DNA of 64,000 bases from positions 57,169,382-57,233,381 of the forward strand of contig CM018032.1 in NCBI GenBank assembly GCA_008638375.1. Direction: 5' to 3'. The notes under the pieces are model-generated. The model was given only the letters and a program-made list of their open reading frames with translations. It had not been told where the DNA came from and did no database searches. A program made the translations under genes and the position numbers. Below, piece after piece: positions 48,431 through 60,568 of this stretch. Numbering within the stretch: the stretch's first letter is position 1; the number at the start of each line of letters is the position of its first letter. This DNA is from Nyssa sinensis (Eukaryota; Streptophyta; Magnoliopsida; Cornales; Nyssaceae).

Positions 48431-49280
48431 GGGCATAACCAGCCAATATAGTCTCACAATGAAGTGACAGATGGAACTACAATGGAACGAACTGCGTTAA
48501 TTAATAGAACCTAAAGAGATCACCTACTGCGAATGGGCAGTAAAGCCTCTTAAATGCCCTTGCATTAAGGGATCATACTCAACAAGATTTATAAGTTATG
48601 AAGCACAGACACTCTAAATTGACTCACATGTCTGTGTCGAACACCAACACTGTTAGACACTTTCCGGACACAAGTCAAACATGCGAAAAGAGTGTCTAAA
48701 TTTTTTATTTTTTCTAAAATTTGGACACATTCCGAATACATTATGGACGTGTTAGGACATATTTGTATATGTCACACGTTTTTGACACTTCTTTTATTTT
48801 ATTTTATTTTTTATTTTTTCCTTCTTCTACTCAATTTTTTTAGTTATATATATATATATACATATATGTTGTATGTAATAGTTAGTAAATTTAGTTTTAC
48901 AACTTAAATCATGGATGTTCACGATTTAATTGAAGAAGTTCTTACATTTTTATTTAATGGCTTTGTTATTAAATAATAATTTTGTAATTTTATGTGTTTT
49001 TATGTCAATTTTAATTGTAATAACATTAGGTTTTGTCTTGAGTAATACACTATTCTGTTTGTTGTTGTATTGGTATCACATAGATGAGTTTCTTCATATA
49101 AATGGTTCCATAATGCTAACTCAAAATCTTTTTTCCCCTTTTTTCTAGGCAATGAAGTACAGCTCAACTATCTGGTAACAGAGCAATATGATGGAGAACT
49201 GGTGTTAAGGGGCAACTTGTGGGATCACTATTGTGAAAAGGCCGTTGGTTGTGACCAAAGTTTACTGATACTATCAGGGA
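48431..49280. other. STE1 intron 2 sequence, repeat debris
   Basis: Tandem-like gacacttttccggacac / ggacacattccg motifs at 48600-48790, and a TA run near 48845-48862. No coding. Confidence 0.5.
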
Positions 49281-49284
49281 GACC

Positions 49285-49440
49285 AAAGCAAACCAGGTTA
49301 CAGAGGAAGATCCAGCTAGTGCAGATACTGGAACCAAGATCAACGATAGCAACTACAAGTATTGGAAAACATGTGTCAAGTCCAACTTGTGATAGCAATA
49401 TAATGGAAGGTTGTTGGCAATGGTGAGACCAAGCATCTCC
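49285..49440 (+). pseudogene. copia gag relic
   Basis: One frame encodes KINDSNYKYWKTCVKSN, the conserved N-terminal NYxxWK motif of copia gag proteins (UBN2-type). Stops follow within a few codons. Only about 150 bp are recognisable. Confidence 0.5.
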
Positions 49441-51199
49441 TAAGGAAAAACCCAAATATGTAAAGAAAACTCTTTATTGTAAGGTGAGGACTAGTACCTA
49501 AAAAGGGTACTAAAAAAAACCAGTAAATCTTACAAGGAGGACCAATTTAGGGTACCCATTAACACACAAAAAGGCACACACTCACATTTAAAGCTAATGC
49601 ATGAAAAATTGCCAAAAAAATCTCTCACTCACATTATCAAGTGCGTCGCTTGCATAGACCAAGGACTAATGTCCCTTACTATGACATCCTGACCTATTAG
49701 TAGGTCAGTTCCTTGCTAACCGATCTCTAGAAACAACGGTGGAAAGTTGGAAAGTGAAAGGCAGTTGTGGGACTTTAAATGAGACAGAAAATTCTACAGA
49801 GAGATAGAAAGTCGTTGAGAGAGTAACTGATGCAAACTAAAGCATCCAACGCATGATAGGATATTAAGAATTTCTCACTGTTTTGAACTAATTTCTCAAT
49901 GCAAGAAAGGACCTTAAAATTTGATTTGGTCAACCAAATATCAAGAGTACCCAGATCCTTGTTCCTTTCTATTTTATGAAAGTTTCACAATATAGGAAGA
50001 AGACTCCTTTGGAGGATAGGTTGACGAGATGATCAAAACACTCCCTTCTATCTAAGGACCATACTAGAGATTGCCTATTGTCAACAGTGCCCATGCTATA
50101 AGCAACATTTAACTCTAATAGAACTTTAATTGAAAAGGAAAGGTTCAAATCTCTAGTGGTGATTTTCTCAGTCATGACGAGTGCCTTCCTCTTAAGCCAT
50201 TCTTTTAACCAAGCTCAAACAACTAAAGGTTCTTTGATACATCTTTTTCACCTAAAAACTCTTACAGAATTCCCATAAAAGGGTTCAAGTTCCATTGAAG
50301 ATCAACAGTGGGATCTAGAACTCCTTTCAACAGAACATTGAAAGAAGACAAGGAATAGGCATGGATCGATATTGTGGACTGGATTCTGGATGGTGCTTTT
50401 TCTATCCATTAAGCAAAGTTTTGTCCACATGGTTGAAACTGAGAGGGAATCACAGGTTTTTTTTTTGCTGTAGCCATACTTTGATTCTAGCTTTTTCTTT
50501 TCTTTTCTTCTCTTGTTTTTTTTATATAGATGTGATTTTTTGATTCTTGTTAACCAACTGAAGGTGGGGGACAAAGGAACCAATCAAATTGGCGCATTAA
50601 TTTTTACACCAAATTTCTAAATGAGGGATACTCTTTCATATGAGTTAAATAAAAGGAGATATGGTTCCGAAAGGATTTTTCATGCATTTCTTGAACTTAA
50701 ATGTGTAGAATATAACTATAGTCCTGGGTTAGCGATACCTTGGTTGAAATTGGTGAGGCCTTATCAAAGGTCCTGTGTATAATCCTGTTAAGGCCATATG
50801 TTTTCATGATATATGTTTTGATGTTGAACATGGATGGATGTACTCTCGTGATTATGAAAATGTCTTCATTATGAAAAGTTGGTTATTACAAGATCATATT
50901 GAATAGTTGTGCTCAATTGTCACAAGTCACATTAAGAGCTTAACAAGAGTTAAAATTTTGAATCCCATGGACTACATCATCACCATATTTAATACATGTG
51001 CTTAATTGTTTATATGTTCATGATATAGTTTAATGTCTTACTTTCTATCTTCATAAACTACTATTGCAAGAAGTAAAAATTGCCTGCTTAAAAATTAAAA
51101 CAAATCAATGTCAAGAAGCAGAGCATAACTGGACGGCCAGTTGGAGAATGGTCAAAGAACTGAGAGGGATATAGGCTCCAAACGATTGGAGAAGAATGA
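49441..51199. other. STE1 intron 2 sequence, nothing recognised
   Basis: Mixed AT-rich sequence. Small ORFs on both strands show no domain I recognise. Confidence 0.5.
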
Positions 51200-51234
51200 C
51201 AGGAAGACTGGATATGTACATGTTGAGAACTTGA

Positions 51235-51500
51235 GGTATTGTTAGTCCATTCTCTAATACCTTAAGCTTTTGGAGCAATTGGTTGCTTGATATAGTATTA
51301 GAGCCTTCATTACAAGAGGTCTTGAATTCAAGTCTCTCCATTCGAATTTATTCCCCATTTGTATTTGCATTAAGTTTTGCTTTGCATTTGCTATGTGATT
51401 TCTTTGTCTTTCCACGTGCAAGTCTAGGGATACACGTGAGGGGGAGAGTTAAGAGCTTGTTATACACTGTTAGCCCATTCAACTAGTTGCTTAACAGTAC
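51235..51500 (+). mobile_element. possible miniature TRIM remnant
   Basis: tgttagtccattctctaat at 51240 and tgttagcccattcaact near 51467 look like starts of two short LTR-like copies. Between them lie a degenerate PBS-like tagtattagagcc (51292-51304) and a polypurine gtgagggggagag (51436-51448). No target-site duplication was identified. Confidence 0.35.
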
Positions 51501-51925
51501 AAAGTCCTAGAAACCGATAAAGGTGCAAGTAACTGGACCAGCATGACTAGACAAGGCCAAGTTCAATAAAGCACAAAGGAGCCAAAATACCGGATGACTA
51601 GATGGAGACAACCGTCGGTTACTAGTCAAACTAGCCATTAGAGATAGTTGACCATCCATTTGACCCTGAAATAATCAGCATTTTTTTTCTCTTCAGCAAG
51701 CATTAAGAAGGGAGACTAAGAATTGAATGATCATCATTGAGAGGGTTCTTGAGCTTTAATCTCGAACTCCAATATATATATTTTTTAAGTAAGTTAAAAC
51801 TTTTATTTTGATAAGTAAATAATTTTTTTTTTTTGGCCAAAACAACTAATACAAGAAAAAAATACATGAGTGTGATATGAAAAACCTTAAACTAATTTAA
51901 TATAGTGTTATTTATTGGTAAATAT
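51501..51925. other. STE1 intron 2 sequence, nothing recognised
   Basis: No ORF or element end seen. Confidence 0.5.
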
Positions 51926-52112
51926 AGTGTATATAAGAATAAATGGCGGGGCGAGGTGGGGTCGGGGCGGAGTGACCTTCCCCTGAACCTGCCCCAAACC
52001 CGACGGGATTTTAAAAGCCACACCCCGATCCCGCCCCGACCCCGTTTATGAGAACCCCATATCCGTCCCATTACAGCGGGGCGGGGCGGGGCAGGCCAAT
52101 TGCCATCCCTCA
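51926..52112. mobile_element. GC-rich hAT-type MITE relic
   Basis: An island rich in ggggcgggg and ccccgacccc in an AT-rich intron. Its right border ccaattgccatccct matches the agggatggcaat-type terminus of a common plant non-autonomous hAT family. The left end is degraded. Confidence 0.5.
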
Positions 52113-52885
52113 CAGCTTTCAATTTGGTCAAAGCCCCGAGACAAGAAATGAGAGGAGGAGCCTTCATCTTTGTGATCAATACCTAAGTTTATCTTTATTG
52201 TGGTGTATTAAGTTTCATATTTACCATATTAAAGAGGTTATTCTTGTTGTATCAATCACTTTTAACACTTATGATTAGAGAACCAGACTCCGAAACAATC
52301 GGTTGTTGTAATCATGAAGATTGTAAAGAGATGAAACTAACACCCACATCAATAACTATAGTGGATTCCAGGTTGTGTGACTTCATCTTTTAATTTTCTG
52401 TTTGTGCATTGATACTTAGAAGTAAAAGGATAAGCTACAAATCGATTGAAAAATAAAATACAAACTATTCACCCTCCTCTAGGTTACCCCTTCATATCCA
52501 TGAAACCAAGGTTTGTAAAAACTAGGATGCCTCCATTGGGAAAGAATTAAGTTACCCAAATGGGACAATTCAAGATTTGCTAAATATCAAATTGAGAATA
52601 CATTGGAGAGAAGTTAACATATTAGGTAATAGTTAACATTTATGACACCTTAGGGGATTGTTAGCAAAATTAGAAGAATGTCTCCCAATAGAAATAAAAG
52701 AATTAGGAAGGAGGGAAGACAAAAGGTAAGAATAATTTTCGAAAAAAAAAAGATGTGTACCGAAAACCTAGTAATGACTTGAAATTGCAATCAATTGTTT
52801 ATATAAAAAGTGACAATTAACGCATTAATATCAAACAGTATTTCTTTTTTCTTTTTTTTGACAAGTAAACAATATTAAGGTTTTT
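52113..52885. other. STE1 intron 2 sequence, nothing recognised
   Basis: No coding or clear repeat. Confidence 0.5.
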
Positions 52886-52889
52886 GAGG

Positions 52890-53015
52890 GCGGGACTTGG
52901 TGCAGCATTAAGGTTGCTCCATTGTGACCTGAAGATTACGGGCTTGAGTTGCAAAAACAGCCTATTCTCTAGCGAATTAAGGTTGCATACATCTAACCCT
53001 CTTCAAACTCCACAG
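52890..53015 (+). mobile_element. SINE, Au-like
   Basis: The sequence gcattaaggttgctccattg, tgacctgaagattacgggc, ttgagttgc..aacagcct and ttaaggttgcatacatcta preserves the layout of Au-family tRNA-derived SINEs: A-box region, a diverged GGTTCGAG-type B box, the aaacagcct core and the taaggctgcgtaca-like segment. Confidence 0.55.
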
Positions 53016-53420
53016 TAGCAAAAGCATTGTCTTTTAAACAATATTAAGGCTTTTGAAAGGAAACCTTCGGCAGTTTACAAATTAAAAGGCACCAATAAAA
53101 TCCTCATACAAAGTTTCTATCAAAAGCATCAAAGAGGAGTAACAAGGAAATTCATGTATGTAAAGTCCAAGCACCAACAAAGATCTCCACACAGGTTCAC
53201 TAAGTTCACTCCCAACATAAGTAACTTTCAAATTCTGTACAAGCTCTTTTTAAATTATAAAAGGAGGACAAAAATTAACTATAGATTAACACAACACCTC
53301 AATGCCAATCAAGTTTTAGCAAACTCAATCACATAACTCTATCTAGCCTTCTTAGAATCATAAACAAAAAAGGAATGAATGAAACCAAAAAAAAAAAAAA
53401 GATGTATCAACTAGCCACAA
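53016..53420. other. STE1 intron 2 sequence, nothing recognised
   Basis: AT-rich; a poly-A run at 53387-53400. Confidence 0.5.
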
Positions 53421-53424
53421 GATC

Positions 53425-53520
53425 AACCATGAAAAAAGTAAGAAGGTTAAGGGTTCAAGTCCCAATTGGGACAAAGTAGGTGGGTGTGCCCGCAGGCGGT
53501 GCCTTACATATAAAAATAAT
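53425..53520 (+). mobile_element. tRNA-derived SINE fragment
   Basis: Contains a B-box-like gggttcaagtccc (53451-53463) followed by aattgggacaaagtaggtgggtgtg. The same layout occurs at 54800-54840, so these two are one family. Confidence 0.45.
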
Positions 53521-53825
53521 AACAATAATCGACCACGGACGATACAATTTATATGGTTTATGGTGTTTGCCAACATGCCTAGTTATATAGAAGAGAGAAA
53601 GAACAAAGTCTGCTATTTGTAAAGGATTCGGGGGGTTTACAAAAGCTTCTCATAGCTCTCTCAACCAAGAAGCCATCTTTTTTTCTTTGGGTTATTAGAT
53701 TGTCCTAATCATGCACCCAAAGAACTATATAAACCAAATACACAAGAAAATGTAACCTAGACCCCTCCTAAAGTCTTTGGAGACCACACTAATCAAGCAT
53801 GTTGTAGAGGTAAGTAAATCTATGG

Positions 53826-53965
53826 TGCTAAGTGCTCGTTTGGGGGAGTTGTTGAGTAAGTGTTGATGGGAATAAGGAGTGGGGTATAAATGTTGATGGG
53901 AATAAGCAGTTGGGGATAAGTGCTGATGGGAATAAGCAATTGGGTGTTTGGATGGATGTATTTCA
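53826..53965. repeat. short tandem repeat with gttgatgggaataag units
   Basis: Three copies of a tgttgatgggaataagcagt-like unit of about 30-35 bp follow a gtgctcgtttggggg MITE-like terminus. Confidence 0.6.
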
Positions 53966-54125
53966 AAAATGGTTATAGAGTATGAATTTTTTTCCCTTTA
54001 TTTAATAAATATATAATATATTACAAATTATGTAAATAATATTAGATATATTATACATTATATATGTTAAATTATTATATATAGCAGGAGGATGAGGACA
54101 AAGTAGCATGATGAAGTCTTTTTAA

Positions 54126-55094
54126 TGCCTGTTTGGAGGAGCTTCAAAATTTGGAGAAGTGCTGATTGGGAGAAGTGTTGGAGAAAATTGGCTGGGTGTT
54201 TGGTGAAAACAGTTCCAAGTGATTATGGGCTTAGAATTTTCTTTTTTCCCTTTATTTAATCATATACTAAATAGTTAATACATATTATATATTATAAATA
54301 AAAATATATATATATTATATTATAAATAAAATATCGATATTTATAATATAGTATTGGATCACTCATCAGACAAGGAATATTAAAAATAAAATACCAAAAG
54401 TATCAATGATAGTTGTCACCGATCAAAAAAAAAAAAAGTATTAATGGTAGTTGTTGGTCCTTATCACACGCAAAAGGACAAAAACATCAATATATGCCTT
54501 CAATCCTTGTCCTTTAATTGGTAATTTCTCATCCAAAAGCAGGAAAAGCATCTCGTACATGCTTCATCTAAGACACAAAAAAGGGGTGGCATGGTGGGCC
54601 CCAGCCAACCATGAAGCTAAGCCAAACATCAAATTTGTGTTGCTTGCTGTGCCACATCAGCCCAGACACACAGAGGTGCGGAGGAGAAGCACAGATAAAT
54701 GGATTTATTATGTGTTAATATACACAATATATGTACATGAGGACAAAAGAGCCTTGAAAAGAGTTTGGTTAGTACCTCCTCCACATCCCCATATGAGAAG
54801 GTGAGGGTTCAAGTTTCCTTAAGGGGCAAAGTGTGTGGGTGGGTGTGTGTGGGTGTGTGGGTGTGAGAGAGAGAGAGGAGTGAGAGAGATTTACCAATAA
54901 AAAAGGGCCCAAATGGTCACAAAAAGCACCCCCAGGGTGCTTAGTTGAAAAGGTAAAACTGGGCGGTTTGGAAGTGGGCCCATTTCAAACGCTCATTACA
55001 GACTTGCAGCCTACCACTTCCATAATAATGCATAAGTGCTTGTGGCACATTCAAACCGCATAAGCTGGAGTCAATAAACCAACCAAACAGGGCC
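54126..55094. mobile_element. Tourist-like MITE (969 bp) with nested SINE
   Basis: TGCCTGTTTGG at 54126 and ...CCAAACAGGGCC ending at 55094 form imperfect terminal inverted repeats. TAA duplications are at 54123-54125 and 55095-55097. The PIF/Harbinger assignment rests on the three-base TAA duplication and the gg-cctgtttgg end. A SINE-like sequence (54765-54900) lies inside. Confidence 0.6.
54765..54900 (+). mobile_element. tRNA-derived SINE fragment nested in MITE
   Basis: A-box-like tggttagtacctcctcca, B-box-like gggttcaagttt, then ggggcaaagtgtgtgggtggg and a TG/GA-rich tail. Same family as 53425-53520. Confidence 0.45.
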
Positions 55095-55097
55095 TAA

Positions 55098-56208
55098 GAG
55101 TGATTTGGATACAATACAAACATCAAACAAAAGAAAAGAAAATATAAATTTGAAAGCTTCAGTCCAAAATCTCTAATTCAACTCATAGATCTAGAATAGG
55201 ATCTAGAACTTGTTTATACGATGCTAAGAGACCAAGAAGAAAAACAATCAAGAAGTAAGACAAAATAGGAAACAAATCAAACCCACAAAAAAAAAAAGAC
55301 CGTCACCCAGTGTTGGGTCGTGCTCAAGCAGGGTGCTAGGAGAAATAAACTAGAGACAGGCCTATTCTTTAACATTATATTTATACAAAGTCCCACTTGC
55401 AGCAATTATATTTTACAATTGCACAAAGTAATGGCCCCTAAACAAATCAAAGCACTAATGATTTTATTGTGCAGTGGCACCTAAACAAATCAAAGCACTT
55501 ATGATTTTTATTGTGCTGTGGCCCCTAAACAAACCAAAGCGCTTATGATTTTTATTTTTATTTTTTCCTCTGAAATTCACAGTTGAAAGATCCTTTTTGG
55601 CTAACCCCAACTTTGTTTATCACACATCCCTGACAGCAAATACATTGTTGTGGTTCCATTTCTGATCCAATCTGGACTTCTTTGGGATTTGCTATTGATA
55701 CTGCATTCCCATTGTGTCTACTGATTATTTGAGCTAGTCTTCAAGCTTCTACCCAAACAGAAGAATAATGCAAGCAAAATGAAAGATACACATTCGAATG
55801 GGGCAAACCTCGTGCACGAGGCTCCCGCCACTACGGGAAAGATGCACATTCTAATCTAGGTATAGAAGTTTTAGAGTCTATAACCCTTGAAAACTTTCAA
55901 GCTTTAGAGTTCTGTATGCACCAAATAGAACCTAAAGCTGCTTCTGGGACGACTTTTTTGCTGGTTAGCAACACAGAGTTCATCATTTAGGAATGACATT
56001 CATCTTATGACTTTGGCACAATGCCCGAATAGAAAGCAAACACGACTCAATCTCACGACTTTGACACAATGTCCGAATAGAAAGCAAACACGACTCAATC
56101 TCGTAATCAAGAAAGGCATACATTACATAAACCAATAACCCTGAACATTTTCAACTTGACCTGCCACAGAAATCATGAAAACTGAAATGAGTAGAAAGTA
56201 GAACTTAC
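55098..56208. other. STE1 intron 2, end near exon 2, short tandem repeats
   Basis: A 43-44-bp repeat (ggcccctaaacaaatcaaagc...) occurs three times at 55433, 55476 and 55520. A 48-bp repeat (gaatagaaagcaaacacgac...) occurs twice at 56027 and 56075. A cctcgtgcacgaggctcccgc SINE-like scrap lies near 55810. No coding. Confidence 0.7.
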
Positions 56209-56514
56209 CAGCAAATGGAGAAAGAGTATTTTGCTTGTTGTAGATATGATGTGTTGCATGAAGATACTTGTAGAGAGGTTTTATGTCATGCAACTCTCTA
56301 TGCATCCAGTAAATCCCAAACTCCACAATTACAAGATAAACCATTAAATACACAAGATAGGCAAGCCAACTGACATCGGTTATTCTAGAAAAACACCTCG
56401 TCCATCCATTTTCAATCATGTACTCAGAAAGTGTAGGAAGAACACTGTACCATGGCATGGCTTTCATTGCGACAAATATTTGCAAGAGCATGGCCTTTGT
56501 GGAAGGGATGGCAT
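56209..56514 (-). CDS. STE1: delta7-sterol-C5(6)-desaturase, exon 2
   Basis: A 306-bp exon, phase 1 at both ends, encodes residues 73-175. The acceptor is ttttgttgcag (56515-56525) and the donor gtaagt (56208 downward). It carries transmembrane-rich sequence and two of the three histidine boxes of the fatty acid hydroxylase/sterol desaturase family: HRELH (H144, H148) and HATHH (H158, H161, H162). The KAMPWY and [26 protein letters not shown] blocks are hallmarks of plant STE1/DWF7. It is separated from exon 3 by a 20.35-kb intron. Confidence 0.93.
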
Positions 56515-58400
56515 CTGCAACAAAAGTATTTATGAGACTGATTAAAATTTTAATTTGGACCAAGGTAAAAGACAATCTTTTATGATAGATATAACCAATG
56601 AAGCAAGAGTGCAAGCTTATTTGCCAAAAAATTCACAGCCTTAAATTAGGCTGATAAAATATACTCCCCGTACAAATTTAAGTAACAATCATTTTAGAAT
56701 TACAAAAAAAAAAAAAAAATCTAATTCAATTTGGAAAGAGATTTCCGAAAGTTGTATAATAACGATGAAACTACCAATAGAACCTACGTATGCATAAAAA
56801 AATTATAATAATATAGAGATGCAAGAAACTATTGCGAGCACTACGTAGATCATCCTCCCTCACTACATTTTTGGGGTTTGGGATTATTGGATTTACGATT
56901 TTTATATATTGTTGTTTCTTTCTACATGTGATGAGATAGAACTCCCAAGTTGTATGTGTCTTCCACCCGATTTTCTACAATCTTTTTCTTCTATAAAGTA
57001 TATTTATTGTGGATATATAATTTAACATTTCAATAAGAAGCAATCGTTATACACATACAGACAGCAAAAAGGCCATACATATATTTAATATTTTGACATT
57101 ATGAATCAGCATAATTGACAAGAGATGTCAATATTATACCTCTCAAATGTCAAAGTGATAGAAAAGAAAAAGAGCCTCTCTAGTCTTGATTCTTAGTAAA
57201 TTACACAGACACCAACTCTAATAGCCACTTATATTTATGCCAATATTATGCTAGTTTCAACCTTTGTTTGAATCATGAATGTCCTTTAGTACGTGATTGC
57301 TGAATCCCAATTCGGACTTGAATCCTCAAACTCCTCTTTGGAGGGTAGAGGAGATACCACCCAAGCATTATTTCAGTGGAAGGATTACTAATGTCATATC
57401 AAATTGAGAAATTCATACAGTACATAAGCAAGGTAAAAAGTTCTTTTTCTTTTTCGTTTTTTCTTTTCTTTTTATCTGCTCTGCAGTGCAATGATTGAAA
57501 GAAACTTCTACCAATGTTAAAAAGAAAAAGAAAAAAAAAATCCAAAAGATAAAGAGGAGCAAGAATACTGATGTCTCTCGGCAGACCATGTCTTTTCTTG
57601 CACATATGTTTGTAATTGGACATCAAATATGTAACATGAATGAATTTTCTCAGCAAGTAAACTGAGGACTTCTTGTCCTTGAGTTCGAATGCATAACACA
57701 AAAATGGATCAAAAATTAGCACAATGACTTTCAACTTTCATCATCCTTAAGTCATGTTTGAAACCTCTATGAACCGTATCCAGCATGAACTTCTACAATT
57801 TTTCATTTGACAAATAATATGTCATGAAGAAATCACCATGGTTATACAACTTTCACTGGAAATTAGTCAATAGAAAAATGAAAATAAAGAATAAAAAAAG
57901 ATCCCTGCAAAGTTAAACATCATTAGTCCCAGCCTATTTATGAGAATGATAAAATGATCAATCAACTGAACAAGTAAGCCACTGGCATTATTCAAATTCT
58001 GAAAAATAATTTTCTTCTATTCTGATATCAAACAGAAATAAAATAAATTATTGGGTAGGCACTGATAATGTATCCATTAATTAAGCTGGTAAATGAAAGA
58101 ATAAAGACATAAAGAATAAAGACAGATCAAGATTGAACAAGTTCACGAAAACCTATGTGCTATCAAATTAATAATAACACTAATAATGAACACAATCAAT
58201 CATATCTATAAATTAACAAAATACGGATTGAAGGTTAGCAATTAAAAAATATCCTTTCATATCAAACAATTAATAATATTTTTTACAAGGAAACAAAAAA
58301 GTATTAGAGACGATCAGAAACGGAAGAGCTGTATAATCAACAAATTAAACGAAAAGAAAAAGAAAAGAAACAAAAATTCAAAAAGATAATATAGAGATAC
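56515..58400 (-). other. STE1 intron 1 (1886 bp)
   Basis: AT-rich intron with no recognised element. GT donor at 58400/58399 and AG acceptor at 56516/56515 on the minus strand. Confidence 0.85.
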
Positions 58401-58617
58401 CTTTGGGAAGATAAACGTTAGGTTTCAAGTAATAAATGTAGAAGCACCAGAGGAATCCAGATATGAAGTAGATGAGTGTTCCTCCAATGTAGTTCCGAAT
58501 CCACGTCTGGAAGAAGTGCGGAAGTGGGTCCCACGCTCGCTCCGGCAAGAAATTCTGGAGCACAATGCGATTGTAGAAAGAGGTCTCGTCCACGAAGAGT
58601 TGCAGGTAGTCGTCCAT
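58401..58617 (-). CDS. STE1: delta7-sterol-C5(6)-desaturase, exon 1 (start)
   Basis: The first coding exon, from ATG at 58617, encodes residues 1-72 plus one base. It reads [20 protein letters not shown], then [20 protein letters not shown], a membrane segment [15 protein letters not shown] and NVYLPK. With exons 2 and 3 it gives 819 bp, 272 residues, close to the roughly 280 of known plant STE1 proteins. The enzyme introduces the C5-C6 double bond into delta7-sterols (episterol to 5-dehydroepisterol) at the ER membrane, using oxygen and cytochrome b5, on the route to sterols and brassinosteroids (family knowledge). Neighbouring open frames on the opposite strand are shadows. Confidence 0.93.
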
Positions 58618-59449
58618 CTGAAGTTGACGGGTGTTTCAGATTCCGGCAGGCCGTCGCCGGCGAACCCGACCGGAGATTCGGAGGAGGGAGACAAAGAGTA
58701 CAGACAGTTTTGAGCTGGAAAGACGAGGGAAAGCCAACACAAGAGACAGCGATATAGAGAGAGCGCAGTGCGTGTCGGTGTCTGTGTGTTTCAATAATCT
58801 GGATTCCGATGAAAATTGGGCGACGAACGTTGCGAGGACGAATCAATATCTATTAGTCATTGGATATCTTTGACGTTTAACGAGATAAATATCCCCTGTA
58901 GCGCACAACCACCACGGACTATGTGCCTCTCACTGTTTAGTCCTCGTGACTATTGAATAAAATTTTGTAATATTTCAGATAAAGTGAATTCTCTATAATT
59001 AATAGTAATAAAAGATTAAAATTTTATTAATTATTAATTTTTTTCATATTTTATTAACTATTAAGTGATTCTTATATATAAATAATTTTCAACAGAAAAA
59101 TATGATCTTATAGATATAAAAAAATTTAATGATATTTTGTTTATTCATAAAAAAAATACATATAATACTTAACATAAGACATAAAAAAAGTTTTGATATC
59201 CTATTCAAAAAAAAGAAGTTATGTTTTTTATTTCATAATTTTTTGCACTTATAATATTTTTTACTTCAATTATATTAAATTAATAAATATAATTATTAAG
59301 ACACCTCATAAATAGGATATATATATATAATTATTTTTATCTCTTTAATATTAATAATTAATATTATAAAAAAATTAAAATTATTAATTATTAATTATTT
59401 ACTATAAAAACTAAGTTAGTTTCTCAAAAATTTATTAGCTATTACAAAT
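58618..59449 (-). promoter_or_regulatory. STE1 5' UTR and promoter region
   Basis: On the minus strand a TATA-like atatttatc (plus positions 58884-58892) lies about 270 bp upstream of the ATG, and a CCAAT near 58862. A CT-rich leader follows toward the ATG. Beyond 58980 the region is strongly AT-rich up to the copia LTR at 59450. The transcription start is not determined. Confidence 0.4.
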
Positions 59450-59643
59450 TGTTAAAAATAAGGAATTGAATAATTTTTGTGTGTATATTTTCTGTATTCT
59501 GCTTTACAAAATATATAAGTGTACAATGGAACTAAGTATGGAAGTTTACAAATAATAAAAATATTCTATGATAACAGATGCCTAAAATAAAAAAATCTCT
59601 GATTTTATGCAACCCATAATTTGGGGAAGATATGATTCTGTCA
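59450..59643 (-). repeat. 3' LTR of the minus-strand copia element
   Basis: 194 bp, TGACAG...TTAACA on the minus strand. It lies about 830 bp upstream of the STE1 start codon in the same orientation. Confidence 0.92.
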
Positions 59644-59653
59644 ATACTCCCCC

Positions 59654-60568
59654 TCAAGTTGGCGCATGGAGATCCGTACTGCCCAACGTGCGTGAGAAAT
59701 GATGAAAAAGTTCGAGGCCTAAAGCCTTGGTGAAGATATATGCAATTTGCTCATGTGAAGAAGTGTGAACTACTTTGAGGAGACCGGAGCGAATTTTATT
59801 ACGAATGATGTGACAATCGATCTCAATGTGTTTAGTACGTTCATAGAACACTGAATTGTGGGCAATGTGAAGTGCAGACTGATTGTCACAGTAGAGGGTG
59901 AAAGGCTCGGGATGAGAGATGCCAAGATCAGTGAGAAGTTGCTTAAGCCAAGTGAGTTCACAGGTGGTGACAGCCATGGCGCGGTATTTAGCTTCAGCAA
60001 AAAAACGGGCAACGGTAGTCTGTTTTTTTGTACGCCACGAGATCGGACTGGTACCAAGTTGGATGAAGTAACTTGTGGTAGAATGGAGTGTGGTGAGACA
60101 ACTGGCCCAATCAGAATCAGTATAAGCCGTAACTTGTGTGGTACTAGAGGAAGAGAAAAAAATGCCTTGGCCGGGACTCCCTTTGATGTAACGGAGAACA
60201 CGCGTGGCAGTAGTCATATGAGGAACATGAGGAGCATGCATGAACTGACTGATAATGTTGACGGCATAAACAATGTCAAGTCGAGTGATAGTCAAATAAA
60301 TGAGACAACCAACCAGACGATGATAAATACTAGGATCAGGAAGTAAGGAGCCATCTTTATTGGAAAGCTTTAAATGTTGTTCCATCGGAAAGGAAGCGGG
60401 CCGGGCACCAAGTTGACCACTGTCAAAAAGTATATCCAGAGCATATTTCCGTTTATTCAAGAAAATACCTGCAGAAGAACGAGCAACTTCGAGGCCAAGA
60501 AAGAACTTGAGAGAGCCAAGATCCTTTGTTTTGAAATGAGTAGAGAGAAGGTGCTTGAAAAACTGAAT
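59654..60568 (-). pseudogene. copia RT C-terminus and RNase H
   Basis: The open frame 60460-59654 begins [14 protein letters not shown] and carries [37 protein letters not shown], the RNase H region with AEAKYRAMA (usually TEAEYRA), [20 protein letters not shown] and [16 protein letters not shown]. It ends in the polypurine tract. The upstream RT stretch to 60569 is interrupted by stops. Most complete part of the element, but without a functional upstream frame. Confidence 0.88.

Noticed and set aside
51935..52120. CpG-island-like GC-rich patch as a promoter
   Set aside because: The GC richness comes from ggggcgggg repeats with an agggatggcaat-type end, better explained by a MITE relic.
58418..58846. 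Open frames overlapping STE1 exon 1 on both strands
   Set aside because: They are shadows of exon 1 and its CT-rich 5' UTR; only the 58617 frame matches the sterol desaturase family and splices correctly.
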